Shown: positions 7,948-17,658, counted from the stretch's first letter. The stretch: 50,712 nt of DNA from Chitinophagaceae bacterium (GCA_947372105.1 CANBSH010000014.1:1-50712); one strand, 5' to 3'. A program made the numbers and translations. The notes: generated by a model not told the origin, from the letters alone.

Positions 7948-9258
7948 ATGAAGGCAAAAACATTAAAACAAAACAAAGTCAATATCATCACCTTAGGTTG
8001 TAGTAAAAACCTAGTGGATAGTGAAATGTTAAGTGGGCAGTTGGTGGCGAATGACATTGCAGTAGTGCATGAAAATAAAAAAATAGATCACAATATAGTT
8101 GTAGTGAATACCTGCGGATTTATTGACAAAGCCAAAGAGGAAAGCGTCAATACAATTTTGGAACAGGTGGCTTTGAAAAAGAAAGGTAAATTAGATAAAG
8201 TATATGTTACAGGTTGTTTGAGTGAAAGATACAGAGGAGATTTAGCTGCAGAAATTCCCGAAGTGGATGCCTGGTTTGGAACCATGGAATTGCCTTTAAT
8301 GTTGAACGAATTAAATGCCGATTATAAAGCAGAATTATTAGGAGAGCGTATGTTAAGTACACCCAAACATTATGCATATTTGAAAATTAGTGAAGGGTGT
8401 AATCGTACTTGTTCCTTTTGTGCCATTCCTTTAATGCGCGGACAGCATGTAAGTAAAACCATAGAACAGTTAGTAAGCGAAGCGGAAGGATTGGTGAAAA
8501 AAGGAGTGCGTGAAGTCATGTTGATTGCGCAGGAATTAACTTATTACGGTTTAGATATTTATAAAAAGAGAGCCTTGCCGGATTTACTACATGCTTTAGC
8601 TAAAGTAGAAGGCTTGGAATGGATACGTTTGCATTATGCATATCCAAGTAAGTTCCCATTGGAAGTTTTGGAAGTGATTCAGCAGCATAAAAATATTTGT
8701 AATTATATAGATATTCCATTACAGCATGCGAGTAATAATATGTTGAAAGCAATGAAGCGTAATATTACACGGGAAGAAATGGGTGACTTAATTCATGAAA
8801 TACGCAAACAAGTTCCAGGTATCGCCATTCGTACTACATTAATAGCTGGCTTTCCGGGAGAAACCTTAGAAGATATAGAGGAGTTAAAACAATTCTTGAT
8901 AGAACATAAGTTTGATCGTGTTGGTATTTTCACCTACAGCCATGAGGAAAATACAAGTGCGCATGATTTAGTGGATGATGTGCCTGCAGCCGAAAAGCAA
9001 CGCAGAGCCGAAGAAATTATGGAAATGCAACAAGAGATTAGTTTGGAAAAAAATCAAGAAAAAGTGGGTCAAACTTTAAAAGTCATCATTGATAAAAAAG
9101 AAGCAGGCAGGTATTTAGGACGCACCGAATTTGATAGTGTGGAAGTGGACAATGAAGTGGTAATTCAAACTTCTAAAAAATTAACAATTGGCGATTTTGT
9201 AACAGTTAAAATTACAAAAGCGTACGATTATGATTTAGAGGGGGAGTTGGTAGGGTAA
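7948..9258 (+). CDS. rimO: Ribosomal protein S12 methylthiotransferase
   Basis: A 436-residue radical SAM methylthiotransferase that adds a methylthio group to the conserved aspartate of ribosomal protein S12. The N-terminal UPF0004 domain has its three cluster cysteines at Cys18 (LGCSKN), Cys56 (NTCGFI) and Cys90 (VTGCLSERY). The radical SAM CxxxCxxC is Cys151, Cys155 and Cys158 in CNRTCSFC. A C-terminal TRAM domain ends the protein. The LGCSKNLVDSE opening and YAYLKISEGCNRTCSFC favour RimO over MiaB. It follows prfC closely. Confidence 0.95.
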   Translation: MKAKTLKQNKVNIITLGCSKNLVDSEMLSGQLVANDIAVVHENKKIDHNIVVVNTCGFIDKAKEESVNTILEQVALKKKGKLDKVYVTGCLSERYRGDLAAEIPEVDAWFGTMELPLMLNELNADYKAELLGERMLSTPKHYAYLKISEGCNRTCSFCAIPLMRGQHVSKTIEQLVSEAEGLVKKGVREVMLIAQELTYYGLDIYKKRALPDLLHALAKVEGLEWIRLHYAYPSKFPLEVLEVIQQHKNICNYIDIPLQHASNNMLKAMKRNITREEMGDLIHEIRKQVPGIAIRTTLIAGFPGETLEDIEELKQFLIEHKFDRVGIFTYSHEENTSAHDLVDDVPAAEKQRRAEEIMEMQQEISLEKNQEKVGQTLKVIIDKKEAGRYLGRTEFDSVEVDNEVVIQTSKKLTIGDFVTVKITKAYDYDLEGELVG

Positions 9259-9312
9259 TTCATAGGATTTTTGTACATTAGTACATCATTTAAAAACATA
9301 AAATTCAACTAT

Positions 9313-10227
9313 ATGTCGATTCAATGGAAAGGGGTTTTCCCAGCAGTGACAACTAAATTTACAGCTAACGATCAGCTTGATTTAGATTTATTTAAAAAGA
9401 ATATCCAAGCCCAATTGGATGCAGGTGTAAATGGTATCATCTTAGGGGGAACCTTAGGGGAAGCTAGTGTATTAAGTAATGAAGAGCGTGAAATTTTAGT
9501 GAAGGAAACGGTGGCTTTTGTAAATGGAAAAGTTCCTGTAGTAATGAATATTGCCGAAGGTAGCACCAAAGTAGCTATCGAATTAGCCATCAATGCCAAA
9601 AAATGGGGAGCACAAGGGTTAATGTTATTGCCTCCTATGCGTTACAAAACAGATCATCGTGAAACGGTTCAATATTTTAAAGATATCGCAGCAAGCACCG
9701 ACTTGCCAATCATGATTTATAATAATCCAGTGGATTATAAAATTGACGTAACCATTGAAATGTTTGCAGATTTAGTGTCGGTTCCTAATATTCAAGCCAT
9801 TAAAGAATCTACTCGTGATGTTACCAACGTAACTCGTTTACGCAATGCGTTTGGAGATCGTTTTAAAATTTTATGTGGTGTAGATACTTTGGCTTTGGAA
9901 GAATTATTATTAGGCGCTGATGGTTGGGTAGCAGGATTGGTTTGTGCTTTTCCTGCAGAAACAGTGGCCGTATTTAAATTAGCAAAAGCAGGTCATATGG
10001 AAGAAGCCATCAAAATATACAGATGGTTTATGCCATTATTAGAATTAGATATTCATGCGAAATTGGTTCAGTATATCAAATTTGCTGAATCTAAAACAGG
10101 CATAGGTTCTGAAACAGTTCGTCGTCCAAGATTATTATTGGAAGGGGAAGAAAGAAAAAGAATTGAAAATATTATTGATACAGGGATTAAAAATCGTCCT
10201 ACACTTCCAGCATATCATAGTTTATAA
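9313..10227 (+). CDS. DapA-family lyase, probable pyrroline-4-hydroxy-2-carboxylate deaminase
   Basis: A 304-residue class I aldolase-like protein of the dihydrodipicolinate synthase family. GGTLGE is at 45-50, the catalytic tyrosine is Tyr136 (MIYNNP) and the Schiff-base lysine is Lys164 (AIKEST). The family includes true DapA, N-acetylneuraminate lyase and the deaminase that turns 1-pyrroline-4-hydroxy-2-carboxylate into 2-oxoglutarate semialdehyde. The adjoining semialdehyde dehydrogenase, hydroxyproline epimerase and D-amino acid dehydrogenase make the last role by far the most likely. ATG 9313 (MSIQWKGVFPA) is chosen over an upstream in-frame TTG. The next gene starts after 11 bp. Confidence 0.85.
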   Translation: MSIQWKGVFPAVTTKFTANDQLDLDLFKKNIQAQLDAGVNGIILGGTLGEASVLSNEEREILVKETVAFVNGKVPVVMNIAEGSTKVAIELAINAKKWGAQGLMLLPPMRYKTDHRETVQYFKDIAASTDLPIMIYNNPVDYKIDVTIEMFADLVSVPNIQAIKESTRDVTNVTRLRNAFGDRFKILCGVDTLALEELLLGADGWVAGLVCAFPAETVAVFKLAKAGHMEEAIKIYRWFMPLLELDIHAKLVQYIKFAESKTGIGSETVRRPRLLLEGEERKRIENIIDTGIKNRPTLPAYHSL

Positions 10228-10238
10228 TTACAACAAGT

Positions 10239-11729
10239 ATGTCTCATTTATTAGTAGCAACTGCTACGCAACAAGCAGGAGTGGCATTTGAACAATTTGC
10301 AAAAGTAGCTACCGAAAATCGTGCCCTTTTTTTAAATACCATTGCGGATCAAATAGAAGCATTAGGAGATACTTTATTGCAAACTGCCCATGAAGAAACG
10401 CATTTGCCTTTGGCGAGATTAACGGGAGAAAGAGGACGCACTTGTTATCAATTAAGAATGTTTGCAACTATGTTGCGTAAGGGAGATTATGTGGAAGCAA
10501 GTATTGATACTGCGATCCCCGAAAAAACACCCCCAAAGCCAGATATTCGTAGAATGTTATATCCATTAGGTCCTGTGGTGGTATTTGGTGCAAGTAATTT
10601 TCCATTTGCCTATTCAACGGCAGGGGGTGATACAGCAAGTGCCTTAGCTGCTGGATGTCCTGTAATTGTAAAAGCGCATCCAGGGCATTTAAAAACTTCT
10701 ACATTAGTGTCGCAAGCAATACAAGATGCTGCGGCAAAAACGAATATGCCATCTCATGTATTTCAACATATCACTACCACCGATTTTGAAACCGGAAAAC
10801 AACTAGTGCAGGATGAAAATATTTGTGCAGTAGGTTTTACGGGATCAAGAACAGGAGGTCGTGCTTTATATGATTATGCAAGTAGTCGTGAAAACCCCAT
10901 TCCTGTTTTTTCCGAAATGGGAAGTGTGAATCCAGTAGTTTTACTTCCGGATGCGTTGCAACAAAACAGTGAAAGTATTGCGAAAAATTATGCGGGGTCC
11001 ATTACTTTAGGAGTAGGACAATTTTGTACCAATCCAGGCATATTAATAGGATTGCAATCCGAAGCCTTGCAAAATTTTTCACAACAGTTAGCCCATGAAA
11101 TGAATCAAATAGCAGCGGGTACGATGTTGCATGAAGGAATACAAGCTGCCTATATTAAAAATAGTGCGCAAGCATTACAACAAGATGGAATTAGTTGTTT
11201 GACAAATCCTGTCTCTAATTTAACAGATACTTCAAATTCAGCGAACCATCAAGCAACGCCAATTTTAACAACAGTCAAAGGATCGGTTTTCTTAGCCAAT
11301 CCAACATTCGCCGAAGAAGTTTTTGGCCCTTATTCTATATTAGTACAATGTGGTTCTATGGAAGAATTAATCGCTGTCTGGAAAAAAGTAAAAGGTCAAA
11401 TCACTACGACCATTATGGGGACAGATGTTGATTTTAAACAATACCCACAATTATTAGATATCGCTATGCACATTGCAGGTAGAGTATTAATTAATGGTGT
11501 GCCTACAGGAGTGGAAGTATGTGATAGTATGGTGCATGGTGGTCCTTATCCTGCTACCACCGATAGTCGATTTACAGCAGTAGGCGTGAAAGCGGTTAAA
11601 CGTTGGTTACGCCCTATATCATTTCAAAGCTGGCCCAATCATTTATTACCGGTATACTTGCAAAATGAAAATCCGCTTCAAATTTGGCGTGAAGTAAATG
11701 GTCAATTAACAAAGGATGCTGTTTCGTAA
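10239..11729 (+). CDS. Aldehyde dehydrogenase, probable 2-oxoglutarate semialdehyde (2,5-dioxovalerate) dehydrogenase
   Basis: A 496-residue NAD(P)+-dependent aldehyde dehydrogenase, the last step of hydroxyproline breakdown (semialdehyde to 2-oxoglutarate). The transition-state Asn120 is in FGASNFPF, the cofactor-binding Lys145 in VKAHPG, the general base Glu226 in FSEMGSVNP and the nucleophile Cys263 in GQFCTNPG. These blocks match the ketoglutaric semialdehyde dehydrogenase group. It shares an operon with the DapA-like gene. Its 3' end overlaps the convergent sterol desaturase-type gene by 28 bp, so no terminator fits between them. Confidence 0.9.
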   Translation: MSHLLVATATQQAGVAFEQFAKVATENRALFLNTIADQIEALGDTLLQTAHEETHLPLARLTGERGRTCYQLRMFATMLRKGDYVEASIDTAIPEKTPPKPDIRRMLYPLGPVVVFGASNFPFAYSTAGGDTASALAAGCPVIVKAHPGHLKTSTLVSQAIQDAAAKTNMPSHVFQHITTTDFETGKQLVQDENICAVGFTGSRTGGRALYDYASSRENPIPVFSEMGSVNPVVLLPDALQQNSESIAKNYAGSITLGVGQFCTNPGILIGLQSEALQNFSQQLAHEMNQIAAGTMLHEGIQAAYIKNSAQALQQDGISCLTNPVSNLTDTSNSANHQATPILTTVKGSVFLANPTFAEEVFGPYSILVQCGSMEELIAVWKKVKGQITTTIMGTDVDFKQYPQLLDIAMHIAGRVLINGVPTGVEVCDSMVHGGPYPATTDSRFTAVGVKAVKRWLRPISFQSWPNHLLPVYLQNENPLQIWREVNGQLTKDAVS

Positions 11730-12970
11730 TTCAGTTTTTCTTTAGAAAAATAATATACGGCAATCGTACTAAACATAAAGTAAACAATCATTGCTGGTGC
11801 GATCAAGGTAGATAAAGAATTGGATACAAACCAATCTCCAAAATGTAAGATCCAATATATAGCTGCTCCATTTTTTATAGTTTCCAAGATCCAAGCATTT
11901 TTATTGCGATCCATTAATTCGGTAAGTGCATATACTTGAACAAAAATAAATCCTCCGTATATAAAAATATTGGTGTGCCCAATACTGGCCACATTTCCAT
12001 ACAAATAACTTACAATTAATAGCATACTAAACAACTGAAACCATAAATAAGATTTCATTAAAGGAGAAGCAGGAGTATTATACTTTTCAAAATGATAAAC
12101 ATCTTGAATTTTATATACCGGATACTTTTCTATCACATCGTTTGGTCTCCAACCCAATGGCATCATCCAAATGCGAAACTTATCTTTCCAACTTTGTGCA
12201 TGATACGCGTCTTTGGCAAGTAACCATAAATGCATGAAATTAATTTTAATGGGGTTCCATGTTTGCACAGGGCGTGTAATACCATAGACTGCAGGGATAT
12301 CGTCTCTTTCTTCCACAAAAGTGCCAAACAATCTATCCCAAATAATAAGCACTTGCCCATAATTTTTATCTAGATATGCTGGATTAATGGCATGATGTAC
12401 ACGATGATGCGCAGGAGTGACAATAATATATTCCAACCAGCCCATATTTTTGATATGTCGAGTATGATACCAAAATTGTGCAAATAAATGTAAGGGAGCA
12501 ACAATCGCAATGACTTTAGGAGAAACGCCAAAAATGGCAGCAGGTATTAAAAGAAAAGCGAATATTCTAAAAAAAACCGAAATGCTTTGTCTTAAAGCAC
12601 AGGCCAAATTGAATTCCTCACTACTATGATGTACAATATGACTATTCCAGAAAAAATTAAAAGTATGCGCATTGCGATGTACCCAATAGCCAGCAAAATC
12701 TAAAGTGATAAAAGCAATAAAATAAACCCCAAAACCACTTTGAACATGAGTGATTGCAAAATGATCTTCCAGCCAGCCATAACTTAATATCGCGATACTT
12801 ATTCCTAAAACATCTTTGGTGGAATTAGTGACTCCCGAACTTAGGCTTGAAATCATATCCAAGGTATTCACTGTTTCAAATCCTTTTTTCCATCCATACC
12901 ATTTTTCAAATAAAACCAATAGTAAAAAAAGGGGCATGGCTATCATGAGTATTTTGCCGTAGGTCTCCAT
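11702..12970 (-). CDS. Sterol desaturase / fatty acid hydroxylase superfamily membrane protein
   Basis: A 422-residue integral membrane di-iron enzyme. The histidine clusters are HRNAH (98-102), HIVHH (111-115), a further His near 169, and HHRVHH (188-193), the pattern of the fatty acid hydroxylase superfamily. Hydrophobic segments flank the clusters, and four more follow in a C-terminal extension of about 130 residues. Members oxidise or hydroxylate lipid substrates; the substrate here is unknown. ATG 12970 is chosen because the longer frame starts with an upstream TTG. It sits on the opposite strand inside the hydroxyproline cluster, with its own promoter; a metabolic link is not evident. 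Confidence 0.88.
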   Translation of the reverse strand: METYGKILMIAMPLFLLLVLFEKWYGWKKGFETVNTLDMISSLSSGVTNSTKDVLGISIAILSYGWLEDHFAITHVQSGFGVYFIAFITLDFAGYWVHRNAHTFNFFWNSHIVHHSSEEFNLACALRQSISVFFRIFAFLLIPAAIFGVSPKVIAIVAPLHLFAQFWYHTRHIKNMGWLEYIIVTPAHHRVHHAINPAYLDKNYGQVLIIWDRLFGTFVEERDDIPAVYGITRPVQTWNPIKINFMHLWLLAKDAYHAQSWKDKFRIWMMPLGWRPNDVIEKYPVYKIQDVYHFEKYNTPASPLMKSYLWFQLFSMLLIVSYLYGNVASIGHTNIFIYGGFIFVQVYALTELMDRNKNAWILETIKNGAAIYWILHFGDWFVSNSLSTLIAPAMIVYFMFSTIAVYYFSKEKLNYETASFVN

Positions 12971-13007
12971 AAAAAAAATTTGATGAAACAATGTGTAATC
13001 GAGCTAT

Positions 13008-13038
13008 CAAATGTATTAATTTTATCTCATGACAGCAA
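13008..13038 (-). promoter_or_regulatory. Promoter of the sterol desaturase-type gene
   Basis: On the minus strand TTG (13038-13036), a 20-bp spacer and TACATTTG (13015-13008) fit the Bacteroidota promoter pattern. The -33 element lies inside the first codons of the divergent epimerase gene. Confidence 0.55.
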
Positions 13039-14081
13039 CTTCACCTATTAGTTCTCCCAGTTTTGGGAAGTATCAATTATCTGGTTCCGTATTTCAATGT
13101 ATTGATGCACATACTTGTGGCAATCCTGTACGCGTGGTGGTCAATGGTGGCCCTGCCTTGCTAGGAAATAATATGAGTGAGAAGCGCCAGCATTTTTTAA
13201 AAGAGTATGATTGGATACGTAAAGGTTTGATGTTTGAACCAAGAGGGCATGATATGATGAGTGGAAGTATTTTATATCCGCCGCATGATCCAGCTAATGA
13301 TGTTGCAGTACTATTTATTGAAACCAGTGGTTGTTTACCTATGTGCGGTCATGGTACGATTGGAACTATAACAGTGGCTATAGAAGCGGGATTAATCACT
13401 CCTAAAGTGCCTGGCAAGGTTCGTATGGAAGCGCCTGCAGGATTAGTGTTGATTGATTATACCATGGAAGGGGATAAAGTAAGCTCGGTGAAATTGACCA
13501 ATGTACCTTCGTATGTAGCAGGTGAAAATATACAAGTAGAATGTCCCGATTTAGGAATGATTTCGGTAGATGTTTGTTATGGTGGAAATTATTATGCAAT
13601 AGTGGAAGTGCAAGAAAATTTTAAAGGGGTGGAACATTACACAGCTGATCAATTAATCGCATGGAGTAGAGTTTTAAGAGAACGCATTAATGCTTCAAAT
13701 ACTTTTGTACATCCTTTGGATCCTACCATCAATAAATGTTCTCATTTATTATGGACAGGTAAAGTGTTGGATGAAAAAAATACAGCGCGTAATGCCGTTT
13801 TTTATGGTGACAAAGCCATCGATCGTTCTCCCTGTGGAACTGGTACTTCGGCAAGATTAGCCCATTGGCATGCCAAAGGAAAATTGCAACAAGGGGAAGC
13901 CTTTTTACATGAGAGCATCATTGGCTCTGTATTTATTGGGAAAGTGGAGCAAATCACCCAAGTGGGCGAATATCCTGCTATTGTGCCTTCTATACAAGGG
14001 TGGGCCAAAATATATGGGTTTAATACCATTTGTATCGATTCAAAGGACGATCCTTATGCTGGAGGATTCCAGGTGGTTTAA
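13029..14081 (+). CDS. 4-hydroxyproline 2-epimerase (proline racemase family)
   Basis: A 350-residue member of the proline racemase superfamily. Both catalytic cysteines are present, Cys106 in PMCGHGTIG and Cys269 in RSPCGTGTS. This indicates a racemase or epimerase rather than the 3-hydroxyproline dehydratase group, which has Ser or Thr at the first site. It converts trans-4-hydroxy-L-proline to cis-4-hydroxy-D-proline. The neighbouring D-amino acid dehydrogenase, DapA-like deaminase and semialdehyde dehydrogenase supply the rest of the route and make hydroxyproline a better substrate guess than proline. The D-amino acid dehydrogenase follows after 105 bp. Confidence 0.9.
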   Translation: MTATSPISSPSFGKYQLSGSVFQCIDAHTCGNPVRVVVNGGPALLGNNMSEKRQHFLKEYDWIRKGLMFEPRGHDMMSGSILYPPHDPANDVAVLFIETSGCLPMCGHGTIGTITVAIEAGLITPKVPGKVRMEAPAGLVLIDYTMEGDKVSSVKLTNVPSYVAGENIQVECPDLGMISVDVCYGGNYYAIVEVQENFKGVEHYTADQLIAWSRVLRERINASNTFVHPLDPTINKCSHLLWTGKVLDEKNTARNAVFYGDKAIDRSPCGTGTSARLAHWHAKGKLQQGEAFLHESIIGSVFIGKVEQITQVGEYPAIVPSIQGWAKIYGFNTICIDSKDDPYAGGFQVV

Positions 14082-14186
14082 GGGGATCTTATTTGAAGAT
14101 CTATCTATTTATCATTCTGAAGCTGGCATTAAATTTAATGAGGGAATCACCGCATTTTTTACGAAATTTGTCCTTTAAATGATTCT

Positions 14187-15440
14187 ATGAAAGTAGTTGT
14201 AATTGGGGGAGGTGTCATTGGCTTAAGTAGTGCTTACTTTTTACAAGAAGCTGGTCATTCTGTAACAGTCATTGATCAAACAGATATTTCAAATAACTGT
14301 TCCTATGGGAATGCAGGATATGTATGTCCAAGTCATTTTGTTCCATTAGCCACTCCAGGCATTGTAAAGCAAGGATTAAAATGGATGTTGAATCCTCAAA
14401 GTCCTTTTTATGTGAAGCCAAGATTAAGTTGGAGCTTAATGCAATGGGGTTTGAAATTTATGCAAATGGCGACGCCCGAAAATGTAGAAAAAGCAGCAAT
14501 GCCTTTGAAAGATTTTGCATTAGTAAGTCAACATTGGTATGAGGAGTGGGCAAAGTTGCCTCAGTTTAAATTTGCCTATGAGCATAAAGGGTTGTTGGAA
14601 ATTTTCCAAACAGATAAAGTGGCAGATCATTCACATCATTTAGTGAAAAAAGCACATGAGTTAGGATTAACGGATACTCGATTATTAAATCAAGAAGAAT
14701 TATTTGCTTTAGAGCCGCAACATAAAATGAATGCGATAGGGGCCGTTTATTTCGCATGTGATGCACATTTGTATCCTAATAAATTAATGAAACAATTAAT
14801 AGAGGATTTAAAAAGCAAAGGAGTTCAATTTTGTTTGGGAGAAACGGTGAAAAGTTTTGAAAAAGAAAATGGTAAAATTAAATCTGTCATTACAGATAAA
14901 AATAAATATACACCCGATGCTGTGGTGTTGGCTACTGGTTCCTGGAGTCGTGAAATGGTGCAACAATTAGGTATTACCATGCCACTTATGCCAGGCCGTG
15001 GGTATTCTATTACATTGGAGAATTCGCAGTATCAAACCAATTATCCTTCTGTATTAGTAGAAGGACGAGTCGCATTAACACCTATGGATGGAAATAAAAT
15101 GCGTTTTGGAGGTACCATGGAAATCACGACTACTCAAGCGCCACCGCAAATGAATAGAGTGGTAGGTGTTTTAAAAGCGGTTAAAAAATTCTTCCCCGAA
15201 TTTGATATTCCAACACCAAGTTGGGAACAAGTTTGGTATGGTTATCGTCCTTGTTCGGCTGATGGTTTACCTTATTTAGGACGCTCTCGTAAAATTCAAA
15301 ACTTAGTGATTGCTACGGGGCATTCAATGATTGGATTAAGTTTGGGTGCAGGTACTGGTAAATTAGTATCAGAAATTTTGGATGAAAAACCTACCAGCAT
15401 TGATATTAGTTTTTATAACCCTGAAAGATTTGATCGCTAA
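14187..15440 (+). CDS. FAD-dependent D-amino acid dehydrogenase, probable cis-4-hydroxy-D-proline dehydrogenase
   Basis: A 417-residue DadA/DAO-fold flavoprotein. The dinucleotide motif GGGVIG is at 7-12, followed by the acidic end of the second strand (VTVID). The C-terminal GYRPCSADGLPYLGRS and ATGHSMIGLSLGAGTG blocks are characteristic of the family. It would oxidise cis-4-hydroxy-D-proline to 1-pyrroline-4-hydroxy-2-carboxylate, passing electrons to the respiratory chain rather than to oxygen (inferred from similarity to DadA-type enzymes). The stop overlaps the bshC start by one base (TAATG), so the two are probably translationally coupled. Confidence 0.88.
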   Translation: MKVVVIGGGVIGLSSAYFLQEAGHSVTVIDQTDISNNCSYGNAGYVCPSHFVPLATPGIVKQGLKWMLNPQSPFYVKPRLSWSLMQWGLKFMQMATPENVEKAAMPLKDFALVSQHWYEEWAKLPQFKFAYEHKGLLEIFQTDKVADHSHHLVKKAHELGLTDTRLLNQEELFALEPQHKMNAIGAVYFACDAHLYPNKLMKQLIEDLKSKGVQFCLGETVKSFEKENGKIKSVITDKNKYTPDAVVLATGSWSREMVQQLGITMPLMPGRGYSITLENSQYQTNYPSVLVEGRVALTPMDGNKMRFGGTMEITTTQAPPQMNRVVGVLKAVKKFFPEFDIPTPSWEQVWYGYRPCSADGLPYLGRSRKIQNLVIATGHSMIGLSLGAGTGKLVSEILDEKPTSIDISFYNPERFDR

Positions 15441-17074
15441 TGAAATTTAGTGCGACTCAAATACCTTATAGTGAAACTGGATTGTTTTCATCATTAGTTC
15501 AAGATTATATTGCTGGAAAACCAGCGACATTTAACTATGTCAATTATCCAGTGAGTCAAGAAGGAGTTCGTGCTGCCATTCAAGAAAGAAAAAATTTCAC
15601 TATACAAAGAGTGGTATTGGTAGAGGCACTAATAAATCAATACCAAATTTTATTGAATTCTAATGAGACATTCAATAAAACTGCAAATGCAAAAGTGAGT
15701 GAAGCAATTCAATCTTTTTCGCAAGAAAATACTTTTGCTATTACAACGGCACATCAACCTAATATTTTTACAGGGCCTTTATACTTTTTTTATAAAATCA
15801 TTCATGCTATTCAATTAGCGGCCGATTTAAAAAAACAATTTCCTGACAATCATTTTGTTCCTGTATATTATATGGGTTCGGAGGATGCAGATATTGAGGA
15901 AGTGGGAAGTTATTTTTTAGGAGGCACGCAACATCAATGGGTCACCAAGCAAAAAGGAGCTATAGGGCGAATGAAAGTGGATGATGCTTTATTAAGCTTA
16001 TTGCAAAACTTAGAAGGGTATTGGTCGGTGCAACCTCAGGGTAAAGCTACCTTTCAAATTTTAAAGTCGGCTTATCAAAAAGGACGTACTATTAACGAAG
16101 CTACATTGCATTTGGTGCATGCCTTTTTTGGTGCCTATGGTTTAGTGGTGGTGCAACCCGACCAAGCTGCTTTGAAGCAGTTGTTTGTGCCAGTGATGGA
16201 ACAGGAATTATTGCATCAATTTTCACATCAAGCAATACAACCTACCTTGCAACGTTTGACCAAGGAATATCATGTACAATCTGAAGGACGCTCTTTGAAT
16301 TTATTTTATTTAAAAGATGACCTTCGTGCAAGAATAGAAAAGCAAGGAGAAGAATATATTATTGTTGATACGCCTATTCGTTTTTCTGCTACCCAAATCA
16401 TAGAGGAGTTAAAAGCTTATCCAGAAAGGTTTAGCCCTAATGTGATATTAAGAGGGGTGTATCAGGAAACCATATTACCAAGTGTTGTTTTTATTGGTGG
16501 AGGCGGTGAACTTGCTTATTGGATGGAACTTAAAGAAGTGTTTGCGCAAACTAAAGTTCATTTTCCAATATTACAATTGCGTAATTCTTTTTTATGTATC
16601 AAGGAAAAACAATTAAACCAATGGAAGGATTTAGGTTTTGAGTTAAAAGATTTATTTAAGCCAGTTTTACAACTTGAAAACGAATACATCAAAAGAGTAA
16701 GTGCCGAAAATTTATCCTTAAGCATACATTTGGCTACCATGAATACTTTATATGAACAGATTCAGCAGGATGTCATAAAAATTGATTCTTCCTTAGGAGA
16801 TCACACTTTGAATTTGTCCGTTCAGGCGCAAAAAAAGTTGGCTATTTTAGAAAAGAAAATGTTGAAAGCAGAGAAAAGAAAACAGCATACAGCTTTACAA
16901 AGAATTCATTCCATTAAAAAGGATTTATTCCCTCAGGATAGTTTACAAGAACGTGTAGAAAATATCGCAGAATGGATAGGGGCGTATGATTGGAATTGGG
17001 TAGATGCTATTATGGATCATTCTAACACTTTAGCACAAAGTTTCACAGTTTTGTCACCCCTACAGAAGGATTGA
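15440..17074 (+). CDS. bshC: Bacillithiol biosynthesis cysteine-adding enzyme
   Basis: A 544-residue protein of normal BshC length. It opens with the core around TTAHQPNIFTGPLYFFYKIIHAI, followed by PVYYMGSEDADIEEVG, blocks typical of BshC, and has a long C-terminal helical coiled-coil part (about 430-500). BshC joins cysteine to glucosaminyl-malate in the last step of bacillithiol synthesis. BshA and BshB are not in the window. The start codon shares its A with the stop codon of the upstream dehydrogenase gene, an unusual link between hydroxyproline breakdown and thiol synthesis. Confidence 0.93.
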   Translation: MKFSATQIPYSETGLFSSLVQDYIAGKPATFNYVNYPVSQEGVRAAIQERKNFTIQRVVLVEALINQYQILLNSNETFNKTANAKVSEAIQSFSQENTFAITTAHQPNIFTGPLYFFYKIIHAIQLAADLKKQFPDNHFVPVYYMGSEDADIEEVGSYFLGGTQHQWVTKQKGAIGRMKVDDALLSLLQNLEGYWSVQPQGKATFQILKSAYQKGRTINEATLHLVHAFFGAYGLVVVQPDQAALKQLFVPVMEQELLHQFSHQAIQPTLQRLTKEYHVQSEGRSLNLFYLKDDLRARIEKQGEEYIIVDTPIRFSATQIIEELKAYPERFSPNVILRGVYQETILPSVVFIGGGGELAYWMELKEVFAQTKVHFPILQLRNSFLCIKEKQLNQWKDLGFELKDLFKPVLQLENEYIKRVSAENLSLSIHLATMNTLYEQIQQDVIKIDSSLGDHTLNLSVQAQKKLAILEKKMLKAEKRKQHTALQRIHSIKKDLFPQDSLQERVENIAEWIGAYDWNWVDAIMDHSNTLAQSFTVLSPLQKD

Positions 17075-17108
17075 TCTTTCAAGATTCTTATTTCAGAGAA
17101 GGGTTGAG

Positions 17109-17627
17109 TTATTGATCAAACTCGTTATTGAACTGACCTTTTATTTTTTCTACTTTACTTAAGACCTCTTCGTTCATTTTAGCTTTATAATCATCCATTG
17201 CTTTTCCTAAACTTGCATTGGAACTTCCTAATATTTGAACAGCTAATAAGCCTGCATTTTTTGCACCGTTCAAAGCGACTGTTGCCACGGGAACGCCACC
17301 AGGCATTTGTAAAATAGATAAAATAGAATCCCAACCATCTGCTGAATTGCTCGATTTAATAGGGACACCAATTACCGGAAGGCTGGTTATGGCAGCGACC
17401 ATACCAGGAAGATGTGCGGCGCCTCCGGCGCCGGCAATAATGACTTGAATTCCTCTTTCTCTAGCAGTTTGTGCATATTGAACCATTCTTTCAGGAGTAC
17501 GATGTGCTGAAACAATAGTGAGCTCAAAAGGAATTTGAAAGCTGGTAAGAATATCCGCAGCAGCTTGCATAATTGGCAAATCGCTATCGCTTCCCATGAT
17601 AATTCCAACTGTTGCTTGTGTATTCAT
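17109..17627 (-). CDS. purE: 5-(Carboxyamino)imidazole ribonucleotide mutase
   Basis: A 172-residue class I PurE. It rearranges N5-CAIR to CAIR in purine synthesis. [11 protein letters not shown] is at 10-20, SAHRTPERM at 40-48, and [13 protein letters not shown] follows; together they line the active site. ATG 17627 is chosen; a longer frame would read into the upstream fucosidase gene. It starts 31 bp after the fucosidase stop. The partner PurK is not in the window. The gene is convergent with bshC. Confidence 0.95.
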   Translation of the reverse strand: MNTQATVGIIMGSDSDLPIMQAAADILTSFQIPFELTIVSAHRTPERMVQYAQTARERGIQVIIAGAGGAAHLPGMVAAITSLPVIGVPIKSSNSADGWDSILSILQMPGGVPVATVALNGAKNAGLLAVQILGSSNASLGKAMDDYKAKMNEEVLSKVEKIKGQFNNEFDQ

Positions 17628-17658
17628 AATTGCTCCATTTGAGTGCAAGTTAATAAAA

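Noticed and set aside
9313-10227. True dapA (4-hydroxy-tetrahydrodipicolinate synthase)
   Set aside because: Both residues of the superfamily are present, but the gene sits in a complete hydroxyproline cluster and reads GGTLGE where DapA has GTTGE. dapF at 46 kb is too distant to argue for a lysine role.
13870-14178. An open frame overlapping the end of the epimerase gene in another frame
   Set aside because: It overlaps the strongly supported epimerase gene and has no recognisable domain; a shadow frame.
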